Shown in pieces: positions 1 to 6,887 of a DNA stretch of 13,460 bases. Source of the stretch: Methylococcaceae bacterium. Its GTDB lineage: Bacteria; Pseudomonadota; Gammaproteobacteria; Methylococcales; UBA1147. Both the position numbers and the translations under genes were made by a program. The stretch spans positions 1 to 13,460 of the forward strand of contig JAKEEL010000133.1 of NCBI GenBank assembly GCA_022616595.1. The letters are read 5' to 3'. The first letter of the stretch is position 1, and each line of letters begins with the position of its first letter. The notes beneath the pieces were generated by a model. It made no database searches. It saw only the letters and a list, made by a program, of their open reading frames with translations, and was not told the origin of the DNA.

Positions 1-941
1 GCGACATTCGATGAGGCGGCCAAGGCGTTGCGCCGCTGCGGCGCGCCGAACGGTACATCGACGGTCAAACCCAGGTTGTTTTGGACCGCGGAGCCAAACG
101 ATTCCTGATGCCGGGTGTAACCGATGCCGACCAATAACTGACTGTTGGTTTGAAATTTGAGATAGGATATCTTGGCTTTTTCTTTTTCGATCCCCGCGTT
201 GATGGATTGAATGGCGATATGATTCATGTCAACGGTTTCGACCGGACTCTGAGTTTCTTCGAAATTTCCTGGAATTTCATCCAGGCCGGTGATCGACCGA
301 TAGGCCTGGCGCGCGTGCATCAGTTCGGCTTCGGCATGGATCAGATCGGTTTTCGATTCCAGAAACTCGGATTTCGCCAGAAGAAGATCGGCTTGAGCCA
401 GATCGCCCGATCCGACACGAATCTTAACCGACTCGAGCAGGTCTTGGGCCAGGCTATGGTTTTTTTTGGCATTTTCGTATTCAAAAGCGCTCACCGAGAT
501 CCGCCACACCGCTTCGCGAACCAATTCGGCGACCGAATAGCGTAAAAAATTCTGGTAAATCGCCTGGTCGGTATCCGCTGCGCTGGCGATCCTCTCCACC
601 GCGCTGTTTTCCCCCCATTGCCAAAGCTGCACCTGTATGCCGAATTCGAATGCTCGCTGACCTGTGTTATCCACCGGTCGATCGTCCGCATAACCGGCGT
701 GCCCGATATGTTCACCGGCGAACGGCGTATCCGCAAAATCGCGATACGCGGCGGCTTCTTCCACTTTCGCGCGCAGTAACGCCATGCTTGGATACTTTTC
801 AGCGGAATGTGCGATCACTTCGCCCAAGGTCAATGCAGGATTGGTACGAAGTTCATCGAAATGATTGACATGGTAGTTCGATTCGTCCGGCGGTATGGTC
901 GATAGACCGGCCAGACACAGCAAATAGATCAAAGTTGACAT
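1..941 (-). CDS. TolC/OEP-family outer-membrane efflux protein, 3' end outside the window
   Basis: Reading leftward from ATG at 941 the frame stays open for 313 codons to the window edge, so the C-terminal part is missing. The protein shows the outer-membrane factor pattern: a short N-terminal hydrophobic stretch (LIYLLCLAGL), a start-of-repeat motif (LTLGEVIAHS), then long amphipathic helices rich in A, E, L, Q and K, including 'RVGSGDLAQADLLLAKSEF', which is typical of TolC/CusC/CzcC proteins. Such proteins form the periplasm-spanning exit duct of RND or ABC exporters. An AGAAGG Shine-Dalgarno lies six bases before the ATG. The ATG start gives a signal peptide with no basic residue; the open in-frame codons just upstream encode arginines (GFRRFP), so a non-ATG upstream start is possible. 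It follows the small gene at 1162-1599 in the same direction, which suggests a heavy-metal-type efflux operon whose adaptor and pump genes would lie beyond the left edge. Confidence 0.85.
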   Translation of the reverse strand, partial: MSTLIYLLCLAGLSTIPPDESNYHVNHFDELRTNPALTLGEVIAHSAEKYPSMALLRAKVEEAAAYRDFADTPFAGEHIGHAGYADDRPVDNTGQRAFEFGIQVQLWQWGENSAVERIASAADTDQAIYQNFLRYSVAELVREAVWRISVSAFEYENAKKNHSLAQDLLESVKIRVGSGDLAQADLLLAKSEFLESKTDLIHAEAELMHARQAYRSITGLDEIPGNFEETQSPVETVDMNHIAIQSINAGIEKEKAKISYLKFQTNSQLLVGIGYTRHQESFGSAVQNNLGLTVDVPFGAPQRRNALAASSNV

Positions 942-1026
942 AGGAAACCTTCTGAAACCATGAATCGCCCAAGGATTCCATCGGTAGCGAGTCCGCCGGG
1001 AAATCAAGCCAAGGCTGAAACACGCG

Positions 1027-1045
1027 GCGACGCTGCGCTCGTCGC
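1027..1045. repeat. Short perfect inverted repeat in the gap before the efflux gene
   Basis: GCGACG (1027-1032) and CGTCGC (1040-1045) are perfect reverse complements around a 7-base loop. The repeat lies in the 220-base gap between the small leader gene and the TolC-type gene. There is no adjacent T-run on either strand, so it is not a convincing terminator. It could be an mRNA processing or stability hairpin within the operon, or chance in a GC-rich stretch. Confidence 0.25.
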
Positions 1046-1161
1046 GTCGCGCGCCGGTCAGTGCAAACTTGGAATTTAACAGAAAGGCAACTCAGCCCGA
1101 GCAATCATCCTGCGGCCAGCACCGGGAAACCGGTTCGAGTAGCGATCGTCGGTTGATCGGG

Positions 1162-1599
1162 CTATCGTTGATTTCTGTGCGGCTCGAAATGCGGGGGAGC
1201 ACGTGGAGGCCGGTGGGCCCAGCCATGCTGAATCGCGGGAATCCGATACAAGGCCTGCGTAGACGCAGCCGTGTAAACGAGCACGCCCGCGAATGCCGAG
1301 ACAGCCGGCGCGATCAGATCCCGACCATCGAAACCAAGCCCATCCTGATATTTTGTTTCGATGCCGCTCGCGACACTGACGATCACTTCAAGCCCGGAGT
1401 ATCGAAATCCGTTGGTCGAACCGACATCGATTGCCCCGCCGCCCAGCAAAAGATTTTCGAAGCCGGGCATGTGAAAGCCCCGGATCGGTTCATCGTAACC
1501 ACCGTGGCCGTGTATCAAGGGCGACAGAATCTGCGTCACGATCAACAGCGTGACGCAGATGGGCCCGCTAATCTGGTCGAAACGGTGGATAAGCCGCAA
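1162..1599 (-). CDS. Small His/Pro-rich exported or membrane protein preceding the efflux operon
   Basis: The 145-residue frame begins with a signal-peptide-like stretch (ICVTLLIVTQILSP) ending at 'LIHGHGG', has a glycine-rich middle with the phrase 'VIVSVASGIETK', a second hydrophobic segment around residues 90-110, and a tail rich in His, Pro and Arg ('HRPPRAPPHF'). I recall small uncharacterised gammaproteobacterial proteins with this plan (export signal, 'VSVSSGIK'-like middle, 'PRAPP' tail) as the first gene of metal RND efflux operons; this is from memory and unchecked. Histidines near both ends would suit metal sensing or binding, but that is inference. The start is TTG at 1599: no ATG or GTG lies between it and the in-frame stop at 1633-1635, and a GGAG sits ten bases upstream. 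The efflux gene follows 220 bases downstream. The opposite-strand frame here looks like a shadow. Confidence 0.6.
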   Translation of the reverse strand: MRLIHRFDQISGPICVTLLIVTQILSPLIHGHGGYDEPIRGFHMPGFENLLLGGGAIDVGSTNGFRYSGLEVIVSVASGIETKYQDGLGFDGRDLIAPAVSAFAGVLVYTAASTQALYRIPAIQHGWAHRPPRAPPHFEPHRNQR

Positions 1600-1641
1600 A
1601 ATTTCAATACTCCGACAGTGAATAAAATGAAACTATAACTT

Positions 1642-1654
1642 ATTATACTATAAT
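1642..1654. promoter_or_regulatory. AT-rich divergent promoter region with -10-like hexamers on both strands
   Basis: The stretch 1621-1680 is much richer in A and T than its surroundings and lies between the leftward efflux genes and rightward trmL. It holds a perfect TATAAT on the minus strand (1647 to 1642) and another on the plus strand (1649-1654). The minus copy is about 43 bases before the TTG start of the small leader gene, a sensible promoter distance. I found no good -35 hexamer at the right spacing on either strand, so activator dependence is possible. A further TATACT lies at 1737-1742, closer to trmL, also without a clear -35. Confidence 0.4.
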
Positions 1655-1807
1655 ATATTATTTTACACCTTCCGATAAATTGACCTCCGTCAATGGGACA
1701 GACCGGAATAGCAATCCGAATACTTGGAGCCCGATCTATACTTTTGCCGCCAAAGCCTTATTGGAACCCCCACGCCGATGCGGTTATTCAGAAACCTCGG
1801 ATAAAAA

Positions 1808-2278
1808 TTGTTCCACATCGTCCTTTTCCAGCCGGAAATTCCTCCGAATACCGGAAATATCATCCGTCTGTGTGCGAATACCGGCGCGTGCTTGCATTTG
1901 ATCCATCCTTTCGGATTTGAACTGGAGGATCGAAAACTGCGCAGGGCCGGCCTGGATTACCGGGAATGGGCCGAGATCAGGGAATACCGGTCGTACCCTG
2001 AATTCATCGAACGGACAACGATTCGGAGCCTATATGGTTTGAGCACCCGGGGATCTTGCTGTTATAGCGAAAAATCGTTTAAACGCGGAGATGCTTTTCT
2101 ATTCGGACCGGAAACCCGTGGTCTTCCTGTCGAGATTCTCGAAAGCTTACCCGCTGAAAATCGACTCTTCGTTCCGATGCTGCCGCATAGCAGGAGTCTG
2201 AACCTGTCGAATTCGGTTGCCGTGGTACTCTACGAAGCCTGGCGGCAGTTGCGCTTCGAAGGTAGGGAAAAAAGATAG
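1808..2278 (+). CDS. trmL: tRNA (cytidine/uridine-2'-O)-methyltransferase TrmL
   Basis: The 156-residue product is a SPOUT-class methyltransferase that methylates the ribose 2'-O of the wobble base C34/U34 in tRNA-Leu isoacceptors, using S-adenosylmethionine. It matches E. coli TrmL (about 157 residues) nearly end to end. The N-terminus has 'PEIPPNTGNIIRLCANTG' at residues 9-26, the knotted SAM site has 'FGPETRGLP' at 99-107, and the C-terminal motif 'RSLNLSNSV' is at 129-137, followed by 'YEAWRQL'. The start has to be the TTG at 1808, because an in-frame TAA sits at 1802-1804, one codon away, and residue 2 onward already aligns with the family. No strong Shine-Dalgarno is visible, so expression is probably modest. 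The gene seems to stand alone: the next one begins 265 bases downstream behind its own predicted promoter. Confidence 0.95.
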   Translation: MFHIVLFQPEIPPNTGNIIRLCANTGACLHLIHPFGFELEDRKLRRAGLDYREWAEIREYRSYPEFIERTTIRSLYGLSTRGSCCYSEKSFKRGDAFLFGPETRGLPVEILESLPAENRLFVPMLPHSRSLNLSNSVAVVLYEAWRQLRFEGREKR

Positions 2279-2330
2279 AGTACCATCGACCCCGCCAGGA
2301 AGTCATAACGCGTAAAACTCCCGATGCTCC

Positions 2331-2358
2331 TTGCCGCGCGTGGATCGCTATCTATACT
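2331..2358 (+). promoter_or_regulatory. Predicted sigma-70 promoter for the HDOD-REC-GGDEF gene
   Basis: TTGCCG (2331-2336) and TATACT (2353-2358) are separated by 16 bases and match the sigma-70 consensus at 4/6 and 5/6 positions. Transcription would start near 2365 and leave a leader of about 180 bases before the ATG at 2544. The 265-base gap after trmL holds no convincing gene. Confidence 0.45.
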
Positions 2359-2499
2359 TCAAGAAATCGAATGGCCGGAAATACAACGATGAATCCGCAT
2401 CCAATCCTGAAATTGCACCGGAACCCTGGCTCCACAGAACGCAAACCGATCGGCCATCGCGTCCGGAGGCCAGTTGCGAAACCGGATTGCCAATGTCCG

Positions 2500-2515
2500 C
2501 AGTGCCGGCGCACTG
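2500..2515 (+). promoter_or_regulatory. Leader hairpin upstream of the HDOD-REC-GGDEF start codon
   Basis: CAGTGC (2500-2505), loop CGGC, GCACTG (2510-2515) form a perfect 6-bp stem with a 4-base loop, ending 28 bases before the ATG at 2544. No T-run follows. It could affect translation or mRNA stability of the signalling gene, but nothing in the sequence proves a role. Confidence 0.25.
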
Positions 2516-2543
2516 GTGAACGGTCTGTAGCATAAGCAGGGCT

Positions 2544-4385
2544 ATGCCTGACTCGCAGTTTATCGAACTCAAGGCGGTCGAACGGCTGCCTTCGCCGGAA
2601 GGCATTGCGCTCAAAATCATCGAACTGAGCGGCCAGGACAATGTTTCCCTCGAAGATTTGGCCCACCTGATTAAGGCCGATCAGGCCTTGAGCGCGAAGA
2701 TTCTGAAATTTGCCAACTCGCCTTTGATCGCTTCGCGGCGGCCGGTCGTCGCCACCCAGGACGCGGTGAGACGGATCGGTTTGATAGCGGTTCGCAATCT
2801 GATACTGGGTTTGTCGCTCATCGGAAAATACCGCGAGGGGCCCTGCCGGGGTTTCGATTACCCGCGCTATTGGCTGCACTCGCTCGCTGTAGCGGCGGCC
2901 ATGGGGGTTCTGGCCGCCCGCCAGCGAATTATCGCCTCGGAAGAGGCCTTCACCCTGGGATTGCTCGCCGACATCGGACAGCTCGCCCTGGCCACTGCCT
3001 GGCCCGAGGAATATGCGCGAGTCATCGAGGAAGCAGCCCAATGCGATCTGATCGCTCGGGAACGTAAGCATTTCAATCTCGACCGCCGCGAACTCACCCG
3101 ATTGCTGCTGGCCGATTGGAAACTGCCCGAAATCTATTGCAATGCTCTCGCGCATGACCGCGATCCGGTTTCGGCAACCGATACGCGTACGGCAGCTTTA
3201 GCCGGCCAGCTTGGACTGGCACGGAGCATCGCGGACTGGTGTCTTTCACCGGAACGGGAAGCGATGCTTCCGGGGCTGGAACGTCAGGTAAAAGAACAGC
3301 GATTCCCTGAGGAACAACTCCCCGGGTTATTGGAGGCAATCGAAACCGCCTGGCTCGACTGGGCGAAATTGATTGAAGTCCAAACCGCCCTGCCGATACC
3401 AGCGGCCAAGGCGGTTCAGGTCTCAATCGAACAACGGATGCCGGGTCTGGACATCGTGTTGGTCGACGATGACCCTTTATTCCTGGCGCTGATGACCCTG
3501 GAGCTTTCCACCGCAGGCCACCGGCTGCGCACCTGCCGCAACGGACAGCAGGCGCTCAAAGAAATCTTCGCAAACGTTCCTCAATTGGTTCTGGCCGACT
3601 GGTCCATGCAGCCGATGGACGGGCTGACCCTATGCCGCACGTTGCGCCAATCGGCGATCGGACGGGACCTATACCTGATCATGCTGACCGCCCATAACGG
3701 CGGGGATCATTACATCCGGGCATTCGAGGCTGGAGTCGACGATTACGTCACTAAGCCGGTCGACTTCAATATACTTCAGGCGCGCATCCGCGCCGGCCAG
3801 CGAATTTGTGCCTTGCAGGCCGAGCTGAGCAAGGAGCACGCCGAACTGGAACATCGATCGAAGGCGCTGGCCCTTGCCAACCGCAAGCTGGAGCAGGCCG
3901 CCAACACCGATTTGCTCACCGGTCTGCCCAACCGCCGCTATGGCCTGCACCGGCTCGATCAGGAATTTGCGCAGGCCCAGCGCTACGGCCGCCCGCTGAG
4001 TGTGATGATTCTCGATTTGGACCATTTCAAATCCGTCAACGACAGCCTGGGCCATGCCGCGGGCGATGAAGTGCTCAAGTACGCGGCCCGGATCATGCAG
4101 CAAGCCCTGCGCAACTTCGATACCTTGTGCCGCTGGGGCGGGGAGGAGTTTATCGCGATCGTTCCCGATACCGGCCTCGCTGCCGCATCGAAACTGGCCG
4201 AACGTTTGCGCTGCGCGCTGGCCTCCGAGAATCCTAAAGGTCTCGCATTAAAGCGCCTGGTCACAGTCAGCATCGGAGTGGCGGCATATCCCGCCGGACG
4301 CGATGTAGAACACCTTCTTCACTTGGCCGATCAAGCTCTCTACCGCGCCAAGGATAGGGGCCGCAACCGGGTGGAAGCCGCTTGA
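2544..4385 (+). CDS. HDOD-receiver-GGDEF signalling protein (probable diguanylate cyclase)
   Basis: The 613-residue protein has three parts. Residues 1 to about 230 form an HDOD domain (start 'RLPSPEGIALKIIEL', then 'FANSPLI', 'AVRRIGL' and 'GLLADIGQLAL'), a helical fold seen in bacterial signalling proteins. Residues about 302-420 form a receiver domain with acidic pocket D308-D310, phosphoacceptor D352 (ADWSM), T382 and K404 (TKP). After a charged coiled-coil linker (about 420-450) comes a GGDEF domain, about 455-610, with 'DLLTGLPNRR', 'DLDHFKSVND' and active-site 'GGEEF' at 532-536. GGEEF is an active variant in diguanylate cyclases, which make cyclic di-GMP from two GTP. An I-site RxxD (RNFD, 523-526) sits exactly five residues before GGEEF, so product inhibition is expected. 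No signal peptide or membrane helix is visible, so it should be cytoplasmic. Start ATG at 2544 has a weak AGG-type ribosome site. The partner histidine kinase is not in this window. Confidence 0.93.
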   Translation: MPDSQFIELKAVERLPSPEGIALKIIELSGQDNVSLEDLAHLIKADQALSAKILKFANSPLIASRRPVVATQDAVRRIGLIAVRNLILGLSLIGKYREGPCRGFDYPRYWLHSLAVAAAMGVLAARQRIIASEEAFTLGLLADIGQLALATAWPEEYARVIEEAAQCDLIARERKHFNLDRRELTRLLLADWKLPEIYCNALAHDRDPVSATDTRTAALAGQLGLARSIADWCLSPEREAMLPGLERQVKEQRFPEEQLPGLLEAIETAWLDWAKLIEVQTALPIPAAKAVQVSIEQRMPGLDIVLVDDDPLFLALMTLELSTAGHRLRTCRNGQQALKEIFANVPQLVLADWSMQPMDGLTLCRTLRQSAIGRDLYLIMLTAHNGGDHYIRAFEAGVDDYVTKPVDFNILQARIRAGQRICALQAELSKEHAELEHRSKALALANRKLEQAANTDLLTGLPNRRYGLHRLDQEFAQAQRYGRPLSVMILDLDHFKSVNDSLGHAAGDEVLKYAARIMQQALRNFDTLCRWGGEEFIAIVPDTGLAAASKLAERLRCALASENPKGLALKRLVTVSIGVAAYPAGRDVEHLLHLADQALYRAKDRGRNRVEAA

Positions 4386-4435
4386 TTTCTCCGCCCGCCG
4401 AGCATTCCTACCGTCGGGGGAATGAACGATGCGGT

Positions 4436-4459
4436 GTTTGCCCATCAAACTTGGTTTTT
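4436..4459 (+). terminator. Weak candidate terminator between convergent genes
   Basis: GTTTG (4436-4440), loop CCCAT, CAAAC (4446-4450) is followed by TTGGTTTTT. It lies 50 bases after the stop of the HDOD-REC-GGDEF gene, in the 102-base convergent gap. The stem is short and AT-rich, so this is only a candidate. Confidence 0.3.
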
Positions 4460-4487
4460 CCCAGCTCGCGAATGCCACCGTTTGCGA

Positions 4488-4928
4488 TCACTCCCATTCG
4501 GGATGTGCCCTGAGCGGGTAATAGTTTCGAAGATCGGGTTCAATTTTATCGAGATTGATTTCCTGTATGTCGGTCGTGTCTTGGCTTTCTAAATTCAATG
4601 ACGGGTGGGTGGTCAACATATATAACGCGAGGTAGGACTTTTCCATGCGGGTGTAGATATCCGCCTTTTTCAGTTCTCGGAATGCACCCGTGAAACTTTG
4701 CCGGGCTGCATCCATCTGACCGAGTTCATATTGCGCATGGCCTTGCGTGATGTAATATTCGGTAGTCCATTGTCCGAGCGGCCTGATGTCCGCTCCGCGC
4801 ATACGTCTGATCCATTTCAGACAAGAGAGCGTTTTGTCAAATTTGGAACGTACACTCAGATCTCTGGCCCGGACCCAGTAAAAACTGATCACCGGGGTTA
4901 ACCACCAGGACAGACGTAGAAAGTTCAT
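4488..4928 (-). CDS. Hypothetical TPR-like protein with N-terminal hydrophobic segment
   Basis: I do not recognise a named family. From ATG at 4928 the product is 146 residues; a GTG at 4940 would add four (MDKA). The N-terminus 'FLRLSWWLTPVISFYWV' is a likely membrane anchor. The middle, 'YYITQGHAQYELGQMDAARQ', has the spacing of a tetratricopeptide helix pair (G-x2-Q-Y-x-L-G-x2-D-A-A), and a second helical stretch follows (KADIYTRMEKSYLALYML). The C-terminus is acidic and polar. This suggests a small protein held at the membrane that presents one or two TPR-like repeats for protein contacts. It is last in the leftward glycan-type cluster, 91 bases after the glycosyltransferase, and may assist that enzyme. 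The ATG has GGA about seven bases upstream; the GTG has no visible ribosome site. Confidence 0.6.
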   Translation of the reverse strand: MNFLRLSWWLTPVISFYWVRARDLSVRSKFDKTLSCLKWIRRMRGADIRPLGQWTTEYYITQGHAQYELGQMDAARQSFTGAFRELKKADIYTRMEKSYLALYMLTTHPSLNLESQDTTDIQEINLDKIEPDLRNYYPLRAHPEWE

Positions 4929-5019
4929 GGCCTTATCCACTTGTTGTCTTAAGAGAAATGAGTATGCTAGCAGAGACCATCGAAGCCGCCGGATTCACGC
5001 GCGGCGAACAAATCAGGAA

Positions 5020-6039
5020 TCAGGGATTCGACGGAGTTCCCGCAAACAAATGATGTTCCAGGAGCGCCCATGCGAAGGCGGCGGAACTATACAGATAATA
5101 GATCTGATGGTAGAGCAATCCGCCAAGCGCGAATAAAACACCCTGGCGTCGAAAAAAACACAGCGCCAGATCCCAATTTGCCGCCGTAACGACGGCGAAT
5201 GCCAACCCCAAGGACCAAATTGGCAGGATACCGAAAACAGCCGCGATCAGAACGAAAACGAATAACGCCGCAATCAGGGCTTTGACGCGCTCTCGCGCAC
5301 CGACATTGAGATCGTTGATCAACCCGCTGCGCTGGATGATCAACCGCGACCACGGCAGTGCCCGCCGAAAAAATTCCGTATGGACGAGGTTCACGAATCT
5401 CCAGACCTTCAAGTGTGTACATTGCAGCTCAGTCAGCAGATGGATCCTGCCGCCCGCGGCACAAACCCGGTAGCCCAACTCAATGTCCTCGATCGATGGA
5501 TGCTTGAAGGTTTCCACATCGAAGCCCCCGACTGCGAGAAAGGTTTTCTTGCGGATTGCTCCGCACCCGGACCAGAACGTGGATGCGTTCTTTTTGGCTT
5601 GCTGGTGATAAAAATGATGCACCAAATTTTTATATTGCGACAAAAAATTTTCCGCGGGCGGTTGATTGTCGTAGGAACCGAACACCGCGTCGAGTTCATT
5701 ATTCGCAAATTCCGCGCCGATGATTCTCGCGGCATCGTCATGCACTACAACATCGGCATCGATGAACCACAGAACGTCTCCCTCCGCCAACCCCGCCGCC
5801 AGATTGCGCGCAGCGCCGGGACCGAGACGGCCGTTCGTCGAGAGAATGCGGGCTTGCATCGCGCGGGCGATTTCAACGGAGTCGTCGGTCGAACCGTCAT
5901 CGACGATCAGCAACTCGATAATCTCCTTTCTTTCCAGCATCGCGGCCAAAGGCGGCAGACTCTGCCGGATGAAGCCGGCTCCATTGTAGACCGGCATGAT
6001 AACGCTGATTCGGGGGGACCCGTTGTGACTCTTATTCAT
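5020..6039 (-). CDS. Family 2 glycosyltransferase with C-terminal membrane helices
   Basis: The 339-residue protein opens with the GT2 signature 'SVIMPVYNGAGFIRQSL' and has the nucleotide-sugar motif 'IVDDGSTDDS' (DDG at 47-49), the metal-binding DxD in 'FIDADV' (D94-A-D96), a substrate loop 'FWSGCGAIRKKTF', and 'SIEDIELGYR' (E184/D185), the usual acceptor-side acidic pair of GT-A enzymes. Residues about 250-290 and 300-335 are hydrophobic and probably form three or four membrane helices, so it should act at the cytoplasmic face of the inner membrane on a lipid-linked acceptor. It would transfer a sugar from an NDP-sugar; donor and acceptor cannot be told. ATG at 6039 has no clear ribosome site. 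It sits 74 bases downstream of the polysaccharide deacetylase on the same strand, which supports a shared glycan pathway. Confidence 0.88.
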   Translation of the reverse strand: MNKSHNGSPRISVIMPVYNGAGFIRQSLPPLAAMLERKEIIELLIVDDGSTDDSVEIARAMQARILSTNGRLGPGAARNLAAGLAEGDVLWFIDADVVVHDDAARIIGAEFANNELDAVFGSYDNQPPAENFLSQYKNLVHHFYHQQAKKNASTFWSGCGAIRKKTFLAVGGFDVETFKHPSIEDIELGYRVCAAGGRIHLLTELQCTHLKVWRFVNLVHTEFFRRALPWSRLIIQRSGLINDLNVGARERVKALIAALFVFVLIAAVFGILPIWSLGLAFAVVTAANWDLALCFFRRQGVLFALGGLLYHQIYYLYSSAAFAWALLEHHLFAGTPSNP

Positions 6040-6113
6040 ACGACTTGGATCGGCAAAGAAGCCTATTATGCCTTGGTGTTTCCGATTCCCGGGCTATACT
6101 CGCCCAACGGCGG

Positions 6114-6836
6114 TTATTGAGTCCCTCGGAGGCGACGCAAAAGACTCCGAAAGGAGAGATACGAGCGGGTAACAGGTGAATTTAGCCCGCGGTGTAAAAA
6201 AGCCGGCTTCAGATAGAAACTGTCGAGCCGGGGCAGCGCGGCATAATCGTCCTCGGCTTTCAGATAACGCAATTCCGTCGTAAAGCTGGCTCGATACCGA
6301 TTCCGCATGAAGTTTCGCGTATTTTCATCATTGAATCCGTAGGGATAGGCAAAATACCGAGGCCGTCGGCCGAGTTTCTGTGCAATCATGTCGTCGCTCG
6401 ATTCGCACTCCCTGGAGTATCCGTCGCGGTCCAAATTACGTAAGTCCGGATGAAGGTGCGTATGCGATTCGATGAACAATCCACCGGCGTGACACGCCTC
6501 GATCTGGCTCCAGTCCAGCATTTTGAATTCCGGGGCGAGCGCCGGATTGCCGGGCCAGTGATTGGTTTTCCCGATCACCCCCGTAGTCAGGAACAAATGT
6601 GCTTTCATGGCGTATTCCTGCAGGATCGGCAGCGCATTCGAATAGACCGATTCCATGCCGTCATCGAAGGTTATCGCGACCCCGCTGTCCGTGCCGGGGT
6701 CCAAAAGCAAATCCAAATCACAACACTGAATGTCCGACTTCGCCACTGCATCGATCAAACTTCGGAACGCTCCGCGCGGAAACGATATCACGGACCCGCT
6801 ATCGTCGATACTGTGAAAAGTAATGACTGCTTTCAC
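6114..6836 (-). CDS. Polysaccharide deacetylase (NodB-homology, carbohydrate esterase 4)
   Basis: The 240-residue product is a carbohydrate esterase family 4 enzyme. Motif 1 is 'TFDDG' (residues 56-60; D58 the likely base and D59 the metal ligand). Motif 2 is 'SHTHLH' with H125 and H129 as metal ligands, and motif 3 is 'FAYPYG' (162-167). These enzymes remove N- or O-acetyl groups from sugars in a metal-dependent way. The N-terminus 'VITFHSIDDSGS' starts directly with the first strand, with no signal peptide, so it should work in the cytoplasm or on a precursor at the inner face of the membrane. The start is GTG at 6836; no ATG lies between it and the upstream oxidoreductase stop, which is in the same frame 51 bases away. 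The short gap points to co-transcription with the FAD oxidoreductase. The C-terminal tail is basic (RSLLRRLRG) and could touch the membrane. Confidence 0.88.
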   Translation of the reverse strand: MKAVITFHSIDDSGSVISFPRGAFRSLIDAVAKSDIQCCDLDLLLDPGTDSGVAITFDDGMESVYSNALPILQEYAMKAHLFLTTGVIGKTNHWPGNPALAPEFKMLDWSQIEACHAGGLFIESHTHLHPDLRNLDRDGYSRECESSDDMIAQKLGRRPRYFAYPYGFNDENTRNFMRNRYRASFTTELRYLKAEDDYAALPRLDSFYLKPAFLHRGLNSPVTRSYLSFRSLLRRLRGTQ

Positions 6837-6887
6837 AGGTTTTCGGGACGGGCCCGAGTTTGAGTTCCTGCCAAGAGTCCGCTCGGA

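Noticed and set aside
150..545. 131-codon plus-strand frame at the left edge
   Set aside because: It is the shadow of the TolC-type gene, which is open through the whole stretch on the minus strand and has outer-membrane factor motifs.
1119..1133. ACCGG-GAAA-CCGGT hairpin considered as a terminator
   Set aside because: The stem has only five pairs and no T-run follows on either strand.
1069..1638. 189-codon plus-strand frame opposite the small His/Pro-rich gene
   Set aside because: The minus-strand frame has a signal-peptide-like start and a plausible family pattern; the plus-strand translation is low in hydrophobic order.
2331..2519. 62-codon plus-strand ORF in the gap before the HDOD gene
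   Set aside because: Its TTG start lies within the predicted -35 element, and the translation is Pro/Ser/Arg-rich without structure.
2352..3155. 267-codon open frame on the minus strand opposite the HDOD domain
   Set aside because: It lies antisense to a clearly recognised domain, its translation has no family pattern and it is rich in Arg, Gln and Gly as expected of a shadow frame.
5380..6120. 246-codon plus-strand frame opposite the glycosyltransferase
   Set aside because: It is antisense to the GT2 gene with its DxD and ED motifs; the frame is open only because of codon bias on the other strand.
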